A stretch of 64,000 nt of DNA from Antarcticimicrobium sediminis (GCF_004348975.1 NZ_SMFP01000006.1:1-64000); one strand, 5' to 3'. Numbered from the stretch's first letter, positions 42,757 to 53,502 are shown. Notes: a model not told the origin generated them from the sequence alone. Numbers and translations: made by a program.

Positions 42757-43575
42757 ATGGGATTTCCCGGCACCTGGATGACGACAAGCGAGAGCATGGT
42801 GTATCGGGTCGTACCGAAATGCGCCTGCTCGACCATCGGACAGATCATGTATTATTCTGATCATGGCGAATTCTTCGACGGCGACATCCATGATGCGCAA
42901 TCGGGGCTGCACAAATGGGGGATCGAGGAGAGTCAGGCCGCGATCACCCGCAATGTTCAGGCGCACGGGTCTTATGCCTTCACCTGCGTGCGCAACCCGT
43001 ATTCGCGCATCCTCAGTTCGTTCTTCGACAAGATTTGCGGCATCCAGCGCAACGGCAAACGCTATCGCGGCAATCTGGTGCCCAAGCTGGCCTATACCTA
43101 TGGGATCGAGGTGGGCGGCGACGACGGCAAGGGCGAATTTGACCAGATCGCCTCGTTCCGCCGGTTTCTGCTGTTCGCCCGCGACACCATTCGCTGGCGT
43201 CGACCGATGGACCCGGACATTCACTGGTCGGGGATGTCGGGCCATGTCTCGACCTTCATCGTCAATGGCGGGCGCTACGACAACATCTTCTGGACCGAGA
43301 AGTTCAACGCGGGGATGCAATCGGTGCTGAACGCGGTGGAGACGCCGCATGCGGTCGATCTGGCGACGATCCCGCGCTTCAACGAGAGCGAAGGCCACGG
43401 GCCGAAACGGGCACATCCGATTGAGGATTATTTCGACGATCTGTCGATGCATCTGGTCTATGAGATCTACAAGCGCGACTTCGATCTGTTCAAATACGAC
43501 GCGCAGGACCCGTCCAACAAGCTGCCGGTGGGCGAGATCGATCTGGACGAGGTGCATGCCAAGCTGGGCACCTAG
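42757..43575 (+). CDS. Sulfotransferase family protein
   Basis: The 272-aa product resembles carbohydrate sulfotransferases (Sulfotransfer_2). The PAPS 5'-phosphosulfate loop is VVPKCACSTIGQ (residues 20-26 are PKCACST), and the 3'-phosphate motif is FTCVRNPYSRILSSFF (Arg79, Ser83). It lacks a membrane segment, so it acts in the cytoplasm. AAGGAGA lies upstream of the ATG at 42757. Paired divergently with a GT14-type glycosyltransferase, it probably sulfates a glycan precursor. Confidence 0.85.
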   Translation: MGFPGTWMTTSESMVYRVVPKCACSTIGQIMYYSDHGEFFDGDIHDAQSGLHKWGIEESQAAITRNVQAHGSYAFTCVRNPYSRILSSFFDKICGIQRNGKRYRGNLVPKLAYTYGIEVGGDDGKGEFDQIASFRRFLLFARDTIRWRRPMDPDIHWSGMSGHVSTFIVNGGRYDNIFWTEKFNAGMQSVLNAVETPHAVDLATIPRFNESEGHGPKRAHPIEDYFDDLSMHLVYEIYKRDFDLFKYDAQDPSNKLPVGEIDLDEVHAKLGT

Positions 43576-43606
43576 GCGCTGCATTGGTCGCGGCTGCGCC
43601 GCGATC

Positions 43607-43638
43607 CCTTCGGGGAGAGTATTTGCAGCCAGAAAAAG
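43607..43638 (+). repeat. Dispersed intergenic repeat, copy 2
   Basis: The element reads CCTTCGGGGAGAGTATTTGC followed by AGCCAGAAAAAG, 31 bp after the sulfotransferase stop. It matches the TATTT and CCAGAAAAAG core of copy 1, with a changed hairpin (CTTCGGGGAG). Confidence 0.65.
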
Positions 43639-43707
43639 GCGGCCAGAAAAGACCGCAGGCGGGGGCGGATCTTGCGCAATGCCCTGCGCGCGCGTAGATC
43701 GGTGCGT

Positions 43708-44184
43708 ATGGCCAATCAGAAATCAGACCCGAATTACAAGGTAATCGCCGAGAATCGGCGCGCGCGTTTTGATTACGCGATCGAGGATGACGTGGAATGC
43801 GGGATCATTCTGGAAGGCTCCGAGGTCAAGTCGTTGCGCGCCAATGGTGGCAATGTCGCGGAAAGCTATGCGATGGTGGAGGACGGCGAGCTGTGGCTCG
43901 TCAATTCCTATATCGCGCCCTACAAGCAGGCCAAGACCTTTGGCCATGAAGAACGGCGGCGGCGCAAGTTGTTGGTCAGCCGCAAGCAGTTGGCGGATAT
44001 GTGGAATGCGACCCAGCGCAAGGGTATGACGCTGGTGCCGATCGTGATGTATTTCAATCACAAGGGCATCGCCAAGCTCAAGATCGGGATCGCCAAGGGC
44101 AAGCAGGCCCACGACAAGCGCGAGACTCAGGCCAAGCGCGATTGGTCGCGGCAGAAACAGCGGCTGTTGAAAGACAATCGCTGA
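43708..44184 (+). CDS. smpB: SsrA-binding protein SmpB
   Basis: SmpB binds tmRNA and is needed for trans-translation rescue of stalled ribosomes. The 158-aa product has the family core [20 protein letters not shown], the [20 protein letters not shown] strand pair, [15 protein letters not shown] and the C-terminal basic tail [16 protein letters not shown], which enters the decoding site. The frame is open from 43672, but ATG 43708 gives the family N-terminus [11 protein letters not shown]. The gene stands alone, followed by a terminator. Confidence 0.97.
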   Translation: MANQKSDPNYKVIAENRRARFDYAIEDDVECGIILEGSEVKSLRANGGNVAESYAMVEDGELWLVNSYIAPYKQAKTFGHEERRRRKLLVSRKQLADMWNATQRKGMTLVPIVMYFNHKGIAKLKIGIAKGKQAHDKRETQAKRDWSRQKQRLLKDNR

Positions 44185-44266
44185 GCCAGCGTTCTTTGGC
44201 GATGCGGCGGATGATGCGCGCCCCCCATGTTGCGCGGATCGCGCGCTCCCTCTGGAGACCTGTTGC

Positions 44267-44298
44267 GGGGAAGAGACCCGCCTGCGGTCTCTTTCCTC
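44267..44298 (+). terminator. Probable terminator after smpB
   Basis: GAGACC (44273-44278) pairs with GGTCTC (44286-44291). Flanking GGGGAA pairs with TTCCTCC across a small bulge. A short T run lies inside the 3' arm. It is 80 bp past the smpB stop. Confidence 0.5.
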
Positions 44299-44385
44299 CA
44301 CAGATGTCGCTATCTCGCTGTTGCCTTGCACCCCTGCGCAGCCAATAGTAGGCAGAACACTGATTTTGCTAGAAGGGTGGCAGGC

Positions 44386-45240
44386 ATGCAGGATGACCCA
44401 AAGACACTGGTTTCGACCGATTGGCTGGCGGCGCATCTGAAAGACCCCGACCTGCGCATTCTTGATGCGCGGATGCCGCTTGCCGGCAAGACGGGCGATC
44501 CCCGGGCGGAGTATGAACAGGCGCATATCCCCGGTGCGCGGTTCTTTGATATCGACGAGATTTCCGATCACCGGTCGGATCTGCCGCATATGGTGCCGCC
44601 GGTCGAGAAGTTCATGTCGCGCCTGCGCGCGATGGGCGTCGGCGATGGCCATCAGGTGGTGGTCTATGATTCCCTGGGGATCTATTCCGCCGCCCGCGTC
44701 TGGTGGACCTTTCGGTTGATGGGGCAGGCCAATGTTGCCGTGCTTGACGGCGGGTTGCCGAAATGGCTGGCCGAGGGGCGCGAGATCGAGGATCTGCCCC
44801 CCATGGTGCGCGACCGGCACATGACGGTGCGGGTGCAGAATCACCTTGTGCGCGACGTGACCCAGGTGTCGGCTGCGGCCAAGCTGGGGGATTACGAGGT
44901 TATTGACGCCCGCTCTGCCGGGCGCTTTCGCGGCGAGGAGCCGGAACCGCGTGCGGGATTGCGCAGCGGCCATATCCCGGGCTCGAAGAATGTGCCTTTC
45001 CCCGACCTGCTGAACGCGGACGGCACGATGAAATCGCCCGAGGCCTGCCGCGCGATATTCGAGGCCGCTGGCGTTGACCTGTCCAAACCCGCGATCACCT
45101 CTTGCGGGTCGGGCGTGACCGCCGCCATCCTCAGCCTGGCGCTGGAGCGATTGGGCAAGACCGACCATTCCCTCTATGACGGCTCCTGGGCTGAATGGGG
45201 GGCTTTCCCGACCCTGCCCGTCGCAACCGGAGACGACTGA
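44386..45240 (+). CDS. sseA: 3-mercaptopyruvate/thiosulfate sulfurtransferase
   Basis: The 284-aa product has two rhodanese domains. The catalytic Cys240 lies in CGSGVTA, the form that marks 3-mercaptopyruvate sulfurtransferases rather than thiosulfate rhodaneses (CRKGVT). N-terminal landmarks are LRILDARMPLAGKTGDPRAE and VVVYDSLGIYSAARVWWTFR. It would move sulfane sulfur from 3-mercaptopyruvate to acceptors such as cyanide or thioredoxin. The start ATG 44386 follows AGAAGGGTGGCAGGC. Its stop overlaps the aminotransferase start by one base, a link to cysteine or aspartate transamination. Confidence 0.9.
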   Translation: MQDDPKTLVSTDWLAAHLKDPDLRILDARMPLAGKTGDPRAEYEQAHIPGARFFDIDEISDHRSDLPHMVPPVEKFMSRLRAMGVGDGHQVVVYDSLGIYSAARVWWTFRLMGQANVAVLDGGLPKWLAEGREIEDLPPMVRDRHMTVRVQNHLVRDVTQVSAAAKLGDYEVIDARSAGRFRGEEPEPRAGLRSGHIPGSKNVPFPDLLNADGTMKSPEACRAIFEAAGVDLSKPAITSCGSGVTAAILSLALERLGKTDHSLYDGSWAEWGAFPTLPVATGDD

Positions 45241-46424
45241 TGTTCGAAACCCTGAAAGAACAGCCTGCGGACAAGATCCTGGCGTTGATGCAGATGTTCG
45301 CCGACGATCCGCGCGCGCAAAAGATCGACCTGGGCGTTGGTGTCTACAAGAATGCCGAGGGCGTCACCCCGGTGATGCGCGCGGTGAAGGCTGCCGAAAA
45401 GCGGATTTGGGAACAGCAGACCAGCAAAAGCTATACCGGGTTGGCCGGTGATCCGGCCTATGCCGATGCGATGATCGAGCTGATCCTGTCGGATGCGGTG
45501 GCACGCGACACCGTGGCGGCTGCGGCCACGCCGGGCGGCACCGGCGCGGTGCGTCAGGCGTTCGAGCTGATCCAGATGGCCAATCCAAAGGCCTGCGTCT
45601 GGGTTTCCGACCCGACCTGGCCCAATCATACTTCGATCCTGACGTATCTTGGTATCGAGACAAAATCCTATCGCTATTTCGACAGCGAGACGCGCGGCGT
45701 CGATTTCGACGGCATGATCGCCGATCTGAAAACTGCCAAGGCCGGCGATGTGGTGTTGCTGCATGGCTGCTGTCACAACCCGACCGGTGCCAACCTGAAC
45801 CTTGTTGAATGGCAGGCGGTGGTCGAGGTGCTCAACGAACGCGGGCTGATCCCGATGATCGACATCGCCTACCAGGGCTTTGGCGACGGGTTGGACGCGG
45901 ATGCGGCCGGCACCCGGCTGGTGGCCTCTTCGGTGTCCGAATGCCTGATCGCGGCCAGCTGTTCCAAGAATTTCGGGGTCTACCGCGAACGTACCGGCCT
46001 GCTGATGGCGGTCTCGGCCGATGCGGGCAAGACCAAGCTGAACCAAAGCACGCTGGCCTATCTCAACCGCCAGAACTATTCCTTTCCGCCCGATCACGGG
46101 GCGCGGGTGGTGACCACCATTCTCACCGACCCGGAGCTGCGCGCCGATTGGGCCGCCGAGTTGGAAGAGGTGCGGCTGTCGATGCTGGGCCTGCGCCAGC
46201 AACTCGCAGATGAGCTGCAGCGGCTGACCGGCTCGGACCGGTTCGGCTTCATCGCGCAGCACCGCGGCATGTTCTCGCGGCTTGGCACCACGCCCGAACT
46301 GGTGGCGAAGCTGCGCGAGGAGCACGGGATCTATATCGTGGGTGACAGCCGGATGAATATCGCCGGGCTGAACACAACCACCGTGCCGCTCTTGGCCAAG
46401 GCCATCGTCGACGTCGGCGTCTGA
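45240..46424 (+). CDS. Aromatic amino acid/aspartate aminotransferase (class I)
   Basis: The 394-aa product is a PLP-dependent transaminase of the aspartate/aromatic group. It starts MFETLKEQPADKILALMQMF, has the active-site Lys243 in SCSKNFGVYRERTG and the cofactor-site HGCCHNPTGANL. The substrate-carboxylate Arg is likely the one in VGDSRMNIAGLN near the C-terminus. ATG 45240 overlaps the sseA stop by one base. Upstream in-frame starts are inside sseA. With the sulfurtransferase it could convert cysteine to mercaptopyruvate and then to sulfane sulfur, an inference from operon structure. Confidence 0.92.
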   Translation: MFETLKEQPADKILALMQMFADDPRAQKIDLGVGVYKNAEGVTPVMRAVKAAEKRIWEQQTSKSYTGLAGDPAYADAMIELILSDAVARDTVAAAATPGGTGAVRQAFELIQMANPKACVWVSDPTWPNHTSILTYLGIETKSYRYFDSETRGVDFDGMIADLKTAKAGDVVLLHGCCHNPTGANLNLVEWQAVVEVLNERGLIPMIDIAYQGFGDGLDADAAGTRLVASSVSECLIAASCSKNFGVYRERTGLLMAVSADAGKTKLNQSTLAYLNRQNYSFPPDHGARVVTTILTDPELRADWAAELEEVRLSMLGLRQQLADELQRLTGSDRFGFIAQHRGMFSRLGTTPELVAKLREEHGIYIVGDSRMNIAGLNTTTVPLLAKAIVDVGV

Positions 46425-46443
46425 ACCTGATGAGAATCTTTTC

Positions 46444-46469
46444 GCGCCCCGTTCACCCGGACGGGGCGC
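46444..46469. terminator. Stem-loop after the aminotransferase gene
   Basis: A perfect 9-bp GC stem (46444-46452 with 46461-46469) with an 8-nt loop lies 19 bp past the stop and 36 bp before hemE. There is no T run, so it may be a weak terminator or an mRNA stabiliser. Confidence 0.6.
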
Positions 46470-46505
46470 ATCTCCCATTTCCAAATCTTGCCTGAAGGGA
46501 ACGAC

Positions 46506-47549
46506 ATGGCTGGACAGAAAAAGCTGCTGCGCGCGCTGGCGGGCGAGGTGCTTGAGGTGCCGCCGATCTGGATGATGCGGCAGGCCGGGCGCTATCTGCC
46601 GGAATACCGCGCCACGCGGGGCAAGGCGGGCGATTTCCTGTCGCTGTGCTATACGCCGGATCTTGCCGCCGAGGTGTCGCTGCAGCCAATCCGTCGCTAT
46701 GGCTTTGATGCGGCGATCCTGTTTGCCGACATCCTGCTGGTGCCGCAGGCGCTGGGCGCGGATCTGTGGTTCGTCACCGGCGAGGGGCCGCGGCTTTCCA
46801 CCATCACCGAACAGGCAGATTTCGACGCGCTGAAACCGGCGGCTGCGATTCATGACAAGCTGGCCCCGGTCTATGAGACCGTGCGGATACTGGCGCGCGA
46901 TTTGTCGGAGGAGACCACGCTGATCGGCTTTGCCGGCGCACCGTGGACCGTCGCCACATATATGATCGCCGGGCGCGGCACTCCGGCGCAAGCGCCGGCC
47001 CATGCGCTGCGCGAAGGCAATGTCGCCTTGTTCGAGGCGCTGCTCGAGCGCATCACCAAGGCCACGATCGAATATCTCTCGGCGCAGATCGACGCCGGGG
47101 CAGAGGTGGTCAAACTGTTCGACAGCTGGGCCGGATCGCTCAAGGGCGAGGCCTTTGACAAATATGCGCTGGCCCCCTGTCGGGAGATCACCCAAGCGCT
47201 CAAGGCGCGGCATCCGGGAATCCCGGTGATCGGCTTTCCGCGCGGCGCCGAAGAGAAATACGTTGGGTTCGCCAAGGCGACCGGTGTCGATTGCGTGGCG
47301 CTGGACCAGTCGGTCGATGCCGATTGGGCCGCCGCCAATGTGCAGGTCGATGGCTGCGTGCAGGGCAATCTGGCGCCCGAGCATATGGTCACCGGCGGTC
47401 AGGCGCTGGTCGACGAGACAAGGCGGATCGTCAAGGCATTCTCCAATGGTCCCCACATCTTCAATCTGGGCCACGGGATCACGCCGGATGCGGACCCGGA
47501 AAACGTACAATTGATGGTCGATACTGTACGGGGCACCGCCCGGGGCTGA
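46506..47549 (+). CDS. hemE: Uroporphyrinogen decarboxylase
   Basis: HemE converts uroporphyrinogen III to coproporphyrinogen III in heme and bacteriochlorophyll synthesis. The 347-aa product has the family signatures [19 protein letters not shown] at residues about 21-40 and [18 protein letters not shown]. The catalytic Asp is the first of [13 protein letters not shown], and the C-terminal [17 protein letters not shown] is also present. ATG 46506 follows GAAGGGAAC and is preferred to 46488. It is cytosolic and of normal family length. A dispersed repeat follows its stop. Confidence 0.97.
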   Translation: MAGQKKLLRALAGEVLEVPPIWMMRQAGRYLPEYRATRGKAGDFLSLCYTPDLAAEVSLQPIRRYGFDAAILFADILLVPQALGADLWFVTGEGPRLSTITEQADFDALKPAAAIHDKLAPVYETVRILARDLSEETTLIGFAGAPWTVATYMIAGRGTPAQAPAHALREGNVALFEALLERITKATIEYLSAQIDAGAEVVKLFDSWAGSLKGEAFDKYALAPCREITQALKARHPGIPVIGFPRGAEEKYVGFAKATGVDCVALDQSVDADWAAANVQVDGCVQGNLAPEHMVTGGQALVDETRRIVKAFSNGPHIFNLGHGITPDADPENVQLMVDTVRGTARG

Positions 47550-47550
47550 C

Positions 47551-47580
47551 ACCGGAGGGGATATTTCCGGCCAGAAAAAG
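47551..47580 (+). repeat. Dispersed intergenic repeat, copy 3
   Basis: The element reads ACCGGAGGGGATATTTCCGG followed by CCAGAAAAAG, right after the hemE stop. It keeps the TATTT and CCAGAAAAAG core. It lies between convergent hemE and the AraC-type gene. Confidence 0.6.
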
Positions 47581-47666
47581 GAGAGCGGCACCCCCGCTTC
47601 TTCTTGTCCTAAATACTCAAATCCGACCTCTGGCCGGGCGCGCCCTTGTGAAGGGCGCGCGCCCCT

Positions 47667-48536
47667 TCAGCCGCCCTGTTCCATCCGCTGCCGGAAGGCG
47701 CGCGGCGGGGTGCCGATGCCTCGGGTGAACACGCGCGAGAAATGCGCCGGGTCGGTAAAGCCCAGCTCATAGCCGATCTCGGCCGCCGTCAGGTTGGTAT
47801 AGATCAACATGCGCCGCGCCTCGCGCAAAACCCGGTCCGCGATCATCGCAGAGGCGGGCCGCCCGGTGGAGTGTCGCACCACGCGATTAAGGTGGGTGGG
47901 CGAGACCGCCAGCCGGTCGGCATATCCCGCGACCGGCAAACGTTGACGAAAATGTTGCTCGACCAGCGCTTCGAACCGGCGCAGGAGCGGGCTGTCGGCA
48001 TGGGGGTCGGGCGGCGCCTGATCGGTGTGGATCGCGCGGGCCGCAAGCCCCAGAAGCGCACCTGCCTGCGAACGCAAGATCTGCGCCCGGGCGAAATCAC
48101 GGTTGTGGTATTCGGTCAGGATACGGCGCGCCAGCGTCTCCAACTCGGGCGGCAGCGGCACGGCGCTTGGGTTGGCGAGCACGGCGCGCAGCCCCTCGCG
48201 GTCGCGCAGCGCCTCGTCCATCAGATCTGCGCTCAGCGTGATGACCCAGCCCTCGGTGCCCTGTTGAAAGCGAAAGCCGTGGACAAAGCCACGCGGCATG
48301 TTGATCAGCACCGGCGGGATCAATGGGGCGATCCGTTCTTCGATCCGGGCCTCGCCGCCGCCCGAGCGCAGCAGCAGGATTTGGTGCAGACGCGCGTGGC
48401 GGTGCGGTCGCAGCTCCCAGTTATGCAACTCGGAGCGGTCCTGTATCGTCTCGCAATGGACCACGTCGGGCGCTTCGGCGGTTTCGCCGAACAGGTTGTA
48501 ATTTCGGATCGTGGCGGTGTCAGATGTCTCGGTCAT
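47667..48536 (-). CDS. AraC-family regulator, probable activator of pobA
   Basis: The 289-aa product has an N-terminal cupin-like sensor domain with LRPHRHARLHQILLLRSGGG near residue 40 and a C-terminal AraC helix-turn-helix (about residues 190-285) with YADRLAVSPTHLNRVVRHST and IGYELGFTDPAHFSRVFTRG. ATG 48536 is preferred, but 48572 (MDQLRNLLY) is possible. It is divergent from pobA with 88 bp between, the arrangement of PobR-type regulators, so 4-hydroxybenzoate is the expected effector. Confidence 0.9.
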   Translation of the reverse strand: MTETSDTATIRNYNLFGETAEAPDVVHCETIQDRSELHNWELRPHRHARLHQILLLRSGGGEARIEERIAPLIPPVLINMPRGFVHGFRFQQGTEGWVITLSADLMDEALRDREGLRAVLANPSAVPLPPELETLARRILTEYHNRDFARAQILRSQAGALLGLAARAIHTDQAPPDPHADSPLLRRFEALVEQHFRQRLPVAGYADRLAVSPTHLNRVVRHSTGRPASAMIADRVLREARRMLIYTNLTAAEIGYELGFTDPAHFSRVFTRGIGTPPRAFRQRMEQGG

Positions 48537-48567
48537 GTTCGATATATACAATAAGTTGCGCAGTTGA

Positions 48568-49809
<1,242 letters not shown>

Positions 49810-49843
49810 ATCGGCGATGTCGCGCGGGGGGCTTCTGTGGGAG

Positions 49844-49875
49844 CCTCCGGCGGGAGTATTTTAGACAAGAAGAAC
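49844..49875 (+). repeat. Dispersed intergenic repeat, copy 4
   Basis: The element reads CCTCCGGCGGGAGTATTTTA followed by GACAAGAAGAAC, 34 bp after the pobA stop. The hairpin half is identical to copy 1. The second half has diverged to a GACAAGAAGAA form. Confidence 0.65.
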
Positions 49876-50048
49876 TTGGGGGCGCGCGAGGATATCGCGC
49901 GTCCCGCTTTTGTTCGGTCCCGGCGCGCCGGGCGCCGGCGATGCGGCTGTTCGAGCGGGCGGGTGGCCAGCCATAACAGCCGGTCCTGCACGGATTTCAG
50001 GTGGTCACGGTTGCCGGTCATGGCTGGCCCTCCCTTGACGTGTCGCGC

Positions 50049-51251
50049 CTAAGCGGCCTGAACCGTGGCGCTTGCCATCGCCTGATCCAGATCCACGATG
50101 ATATCGTCGACCTCTTCCAGCCCCACCGAGAGGCGCACCAGACCTTCGGAAATGCCGTGTTCGGCGCGTTCCTCGGGGGTGTAGGTGGAATGGGTCATCG
50201 AGGCGGGGTGCTGGATCAGGCTTTCGGCGTCGCCCAGCGACACAGCGCGCAGGATCAGGGTCAGACGATTCATCATCGCCACCCCGGCGCTGAAGCCGCC
50301 CTTGAGTTCAAAGGCGATCATGCCGCCGAAATCCGCCATCTGTTGCTCGGCCAGATCGTGCTGTGGATCGGTGGTGAGGCCGGGGAAATAGACGCGCTCG
50401 ATCGCCGGTTGCGCCGCCAGCCAGTCGGCCACGGTGCGGGCGCTGGCGCAGTGGCGTTCCATCCGCAGTTTCAGCGTTTTCAGCCCGCGCAGGATCAGCA
50501 TGGCGTTGAAAGGCGCCATCACCGCGCCGGTCATATCTTTGAGCCCATACATGCGGATCGCAGTGATATCCTCGGCGCTGCCAGCGGCAAGCCCGGCAAT
50601 CAGGTCGCCATGGCCGCCAAGGTATTTGGTGGCCGAATGCACCACGATATCCGCGCCCAGTTCGATCGGCCGGGTCAGCACCGGGGTGGCATAGGTATTG
50701 TCCACCACGGTGCGGGCGCCATGGGCGCGGGCGATGCGGGCCACCTCGGCAATGTCGACCAGCCGCATGTTCGGGTTCGCGGGGGTTTCGAAATAAACCA
50801 TCTTGGTCGCCGGGGTGAGGGCGGCGGTGACATTGGCGGCGTCGGTCATGTCCACATGGGTGACGGTGATGCCGAACTTGGCCAGCCCGTGACGCAGATA
50901 GGCAAAGGTGCAGCCATAGAGCGTCTTATCGACGATCACCTCGTCGCCGGGGGCAAGAAAGGTCCACATCACCGCCGTGATCGCTCCCATCCCCGATGCG
51001 GCGGCAAGCCCGGCCTCGGCGCCCTCAAGATCGGCGATGCGGCGTTCCAGCAAATCCAGCGTCGGGTTCGAGACCCGCGAATACACATAGCCGGGGCGCT
51101 CACCGGCGAAGATTTCTCCACCGGCCTCGGCGCTCTCGAAGGCGAAGGTCGAGGTCAGGTGCAGCGGCGGTGTCAGCGCGCCCTGATGCTCCATCGGGTC
51201 GTGGAAATTATGGATGGCACGGGTGGCGAAACCGGATTTATCGCGGGACAT
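50049..51251 (-). CDS. megL: Methionine gamma-lyase
   Basis: This is a PLP enzyme that splits methionine into methanethiol, 2-oxobutyrate and ammonia. The 400-aa product belongs to the cystathionine gamma-synthase/lyase fold. PLP Lys209 is in HSATKYLGGHGD. Tyr112 and Cys114 in TLYGCTFA match the Tyr and Cys that mark methionine gamma-lyases. The start MSRDKSGFATRAIHNF is normal. It is divergent from an Lrp-type regulator across a 118-bp gap. In marine relatives the methanethiol can feed sulfur assimilation. A related gamma-lyase specificity cannot be excluded. Confidence 0.9.
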   Translation of the reverse strand: MSRDKSGFATRAIHNFHDPMEHQGALTPPLHLTSTFAFESAEAGGEIFAGERPGYVYSRVSNPTLDLLERRIADLEGAEAGLAAASGMGAITAVMWTFLAPGDEVIVDKTLYGCTFAYLRHGLAKFGITVTHVDMTDAANVTAALTPATKMVYFETPANPNMRLVDIAEVARIARAHGARTVVDNTYATPVLTRPIELGADIVVHSATKYLGGHGDLIAGLAAGSAEDITAIRMYGLKDMTGAVMAPFNAMLILRGLKTLKLRMERHCASARTVADWLAAQPAIERVYFPGLTTDPQHDLAEQQMADFGGMIAFELKGGFSAGVAMMNRLTLILRAVSLGDAESLIQHPASMTHSTYTPEERAEHGISEGLVRLSVGLEEVDDIIVDLDQAMASATVQAA

Positions 51252-51309
51252 GGGCAGGCTCCTGTTTATGGGGTCAGGGGCAGGGTGCCATGGTGCGGGG
51301 GCTATGTGT

Positions 51310-51345
51310 TGCCAAATATCGCCCTAAATCGATTGTATTTTGGCA
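51310..51345. promoter_or_regulatory. Inverted repeat, candidate Lrp operator between megL and lrp
   Basis: TGCCAAA (51310-51316) and TTTGGCA (51339-51345) are perfect inverted arms whose centres lie 29 bp apart, close to three helical turns. They flank an AT-rich stretch in the divergent region, as expected for Lrp/AsnC-type sites. Confidence 0.45.
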
Positions 51346-51369
51346 GATTATGCCTCATGGAGCGGGCTT

Positions 51370-51825
51370 ATGGATGACAAAGATTATCATATCCTGCGCG
51401 TGCTGCAGGAAAATGGCCGCCTGAGCAATCAGGAGTTGTCGGAGCGGGTGAACCTGTCGCCTTCGCCCTGTCTGCGCCGGGTACGGCAGTTGGAAAAGTC
51501 GGGGGTGATCCGGGGCTATACCGCGCTGGTCGATCAAAAGGCTTTTGGCCTGCCGCTGACCGTATTCATCCGGATCGAGATGGAGCGGCACGCGGCCGAG
51601 GCGGTGCGGGTGTTCGAGGCCCGCATTCGCGACATTCCCGAGATTCAGGATTGTTATCTGGTGACCGGCGAGGCGGATTACCTGTTGCGCGTGGTCTGCC
51701 GCGATCTGGACGCTTACGAGCGGTTCATGCGCGAGACGCTGCACGCGATTCCGGGCATCTCGTCGATCAACACCTCTTTCGCCTTTGGCCGGGTGAAGCA
51801 GAGCCAGGTTCTGCCGCACCCGTGA
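51370..51825 (+). CDS. Lrp/AsnC-family transcriptional regulator
   Basis: The 151-aa product has an N-terminal helix-turn-helix (ILRVLQENGRLSNQELSERV, then LSPSPCLRRVRQLEKSGVI) and a C-terminal RAM ligand-binding domain with EIQDCYLVTGEADYLLRVVC. ATG 51370 has GGAG 7 nt upstream and is preferred to the TTG at 51340. It is divergent from megL, so it probably senses methionine or a related amino acid and controls megL, as such pairs often do. The 3' end meets the convergent betA 7 bp away. Confidence 0.93.
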   Translation: MDDKDYHILRVLQENGRLSNQELSERVNLSPSPCLRRVRQLEKSGVIRGYTALVDQKAFGLPLTVFIRIEMERHAAEAVRVFEARIRDIPEIQDCYLVTGEADYLLRVVCRDLDAYERFMRETLHAIPGISSINTSFAFGRVKQSQVLPHP

Positions 51826-51832
51826 TTTTGCC

Positions 51833-53491
51833 CTAGCGTTGCGAGGTGGCCCAGTTCGGGTTGATCCATGGCTCTGCATTCTCGGGCGGCAGCGGCGCGC
51901 GGCCAAGAATGTGATCGGCGGCCTTTTCTCCGACCATGATCGAGGGGGCGTTGAGGTTGCCATTGGTGATCTGCGGAAAGACCGAGCTGTCGGCAAGCCG
52001 CAGCCGCTCGACCCCGATCACCCGCGCCTCGGGATCGACCACCGCCATCGGGTCATCGGCACGCCCCATGCGGGCGGTGCCGCAGGGGTGAAAGGCGCTT
52101 TCGGCGTGCTCACGGATGAAATCGTCAAGTTCGGCATCGCTTTGCGCGGCGATGCCGGGTTGGATTTCGTGGCCGGTATAGGGTTTGAAGGCCTCTTGCG
52201 CGAAAATCTCTCGTGTCAGCCGAAGACAGGTGCGGAAATCGCGCCAGTCGTCGTCATGGCTCATGTAGTTGAAGCGGATCTTTGGTGCCGCCCCGGGATC
52301 GGACGAGGCCAGCGTCACCGCGCCGCGGCTTTTCGAGCGCATCGGGCCGACATGGGCTTGAAACCCATGCCCTTCGGCGGCGGCCTTGCCGTCATAGCGG
52401 ACCGCGATGGGCAGGAAATGATATTGGATATCGGGGTATTTTACCCCCGCGCGCGACCGGATGAAGCCCGCGCTTTCGAATTGGTTCGAGGCACCGGGTC
52501 CGGTTTTCGTCAGCAGCCATTGCGCCCCGACCCGGGCCTTGCCGAACAGGTTCCAGTATTTGAACAGGCTGACCGGTTGGGTCGCGGCCATCTGAAGGTA
52601 AAGTTCCAGATGGTCCTGCAGGTTCTGGCCAACGCCGGCCCGGTCGGCGATCACCTCGATGCCATGCTCGGCCAGATGCGCGCCGGGGCCGATGCCCGAC
52701 AGCATCAGCAGCTTCGGTGAATTGATCGAGGAGGCGGCGAGGATCACCTCGCGCCGGGCGGTGATCACCTGTGTGGTGCCCCCGCGCAGCACCTCGACGC
52801 CGATTGCGCGGCCATCAGAAATCACCACGCGCTGGGCATGGGCGCGGATCAACTCGCAATTGGGACGTTTGAGCGCGGGTTTCAGATAGGCCTCGGCGGC
52901 GGACCAGCGGCGGCCTTGCCAGATCGTCGCCTCCATCGGGCCAAAGCCCTCTTGCTGGGGGCCGTTATAGTCGTCGGTGACGGGATAGCCGGCCTGATGC
53001 CCGGCCTCGACAAAGGCGCGGGTCAGGGGATTGTCGCGCTTGCCGCGCGTCACATGCAGCGGGCCGTCATAGCCGCGCCAGTCAGGATCGCCGCCATGGC
53101 CGCCGTCATGCCAGCTTTCCATCCGTTTGAAATAGGGCAGGACATCGCCATAGGCCCAGCCGTCCGCCCCCATCGTGGCCCAGGTGTCAAAGTCGCAGGC
53201 GTGGCCGCGCACATAGACCATGCCGTTGATCGAGGACGACCCACCAATCACCTTGCCGCGCGGGGTGACCAGGCGGCGACCGCCCAGATGCGGCTCGGGC
53301 TCGGACTGATAGCCCCAGTCATAGGCACGCATGTTCATCGGATAAGACAGCGCGCCGGGCATGCGGATAAAGGGGCCGGCGTCGCTGCCGCCATGTTCGA
53401 TGACCAGCACCGATGCACCCGCCTCGGATAGGCGATAGGCCATGGCGCAGCCAGCGGAGCCGGCGCCGACGATGACGAAATCTGCTTCCAT
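51833..53491 (-). CDS. betA: Choline dehydrogenase
   Basis: The 552-aa product is a GMC-family flavoprotein that oxidises choline to betaine aldehyde. The FAD motif is [20 protein letters not shown] at residues 4-23, and the GMC signatures are [20 protein letters not shown] and [18 protein letters not shown]. The catalytic His is in [13 protein letters not shown] near residue 467, and the second His/Asn is in [19 protein letters not shown]. It lies 11 bp downstream of betB in the same operon. Confidence 0.95.
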   Translation of the reverse strand: MEADFVIVGAGSAGCAMAYRLSEAGASVLVIEHGGSDAGPFIRMPGALSYPMNMRAYDWGYQSEPEPHLGGRRLVTPRGKVIGGSSSINGMVYVRGHACDFDTWATMGADGWAYGDVLPYFKRMESWHDGGHGGDPDWRGYDGPLHVTRGKRDNPLTRAFVEAGHQAGYPVTDDYNGPQQEGFGPMEATIWQGRRWSAAEAYLKPALKRPNCELIRAHAQRVVISDGRAIGVEVLRGGTTQVITARREVILAASSINSPKLLMLSGIGPGAHLAEHGIEVIADRAGVGQNLQDHLELYLQMAATQPVSLFKYWNLFGKARVGAQWLLTKTGPGASNQFESAGFIRSRAGVKYPDIQYHFLPIAVRYDGKAAAEGHGFQAHVGPMRSKSRGAVTLASSDPGAAPKIRFNYMSHDDDWRDFRTCLRLTREIFAQEAFKPYTGHEIQPGIAAQSDAELDDFIREHAESAFHPCGTARMGRADDPMAVVDPEARVIGVERLRLADSSVFPQITNGNLNAPSIMVGEKAADHILGRAPLPPENAEPWINPNWATSQR

Positions 53492-53502
53492 CTCAGGGCT
53501 CC

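Noticed and set aside
44185-44385. A tmRNA (ssrA) gene next to smpB
   Set aside because: No tRNA-like acceptor/T-arm pair or tag reading frame was visible. The gap holds only a probable terminator.
45174-47591. An 805-codon reverse-strand open frame over the aminotransferase and hemE
   Set aside because: Both forward genes are secure by motif, and the reverse frame is the usual high-GC shadow.
51252-51369. A SAM-type riboswitch upstream of megL
   Set aside because: The gap is only 118 bp, divergent, and lacks the helices and conserved bases of SAM riboswitch classes. An Lrp-type operator fits better.
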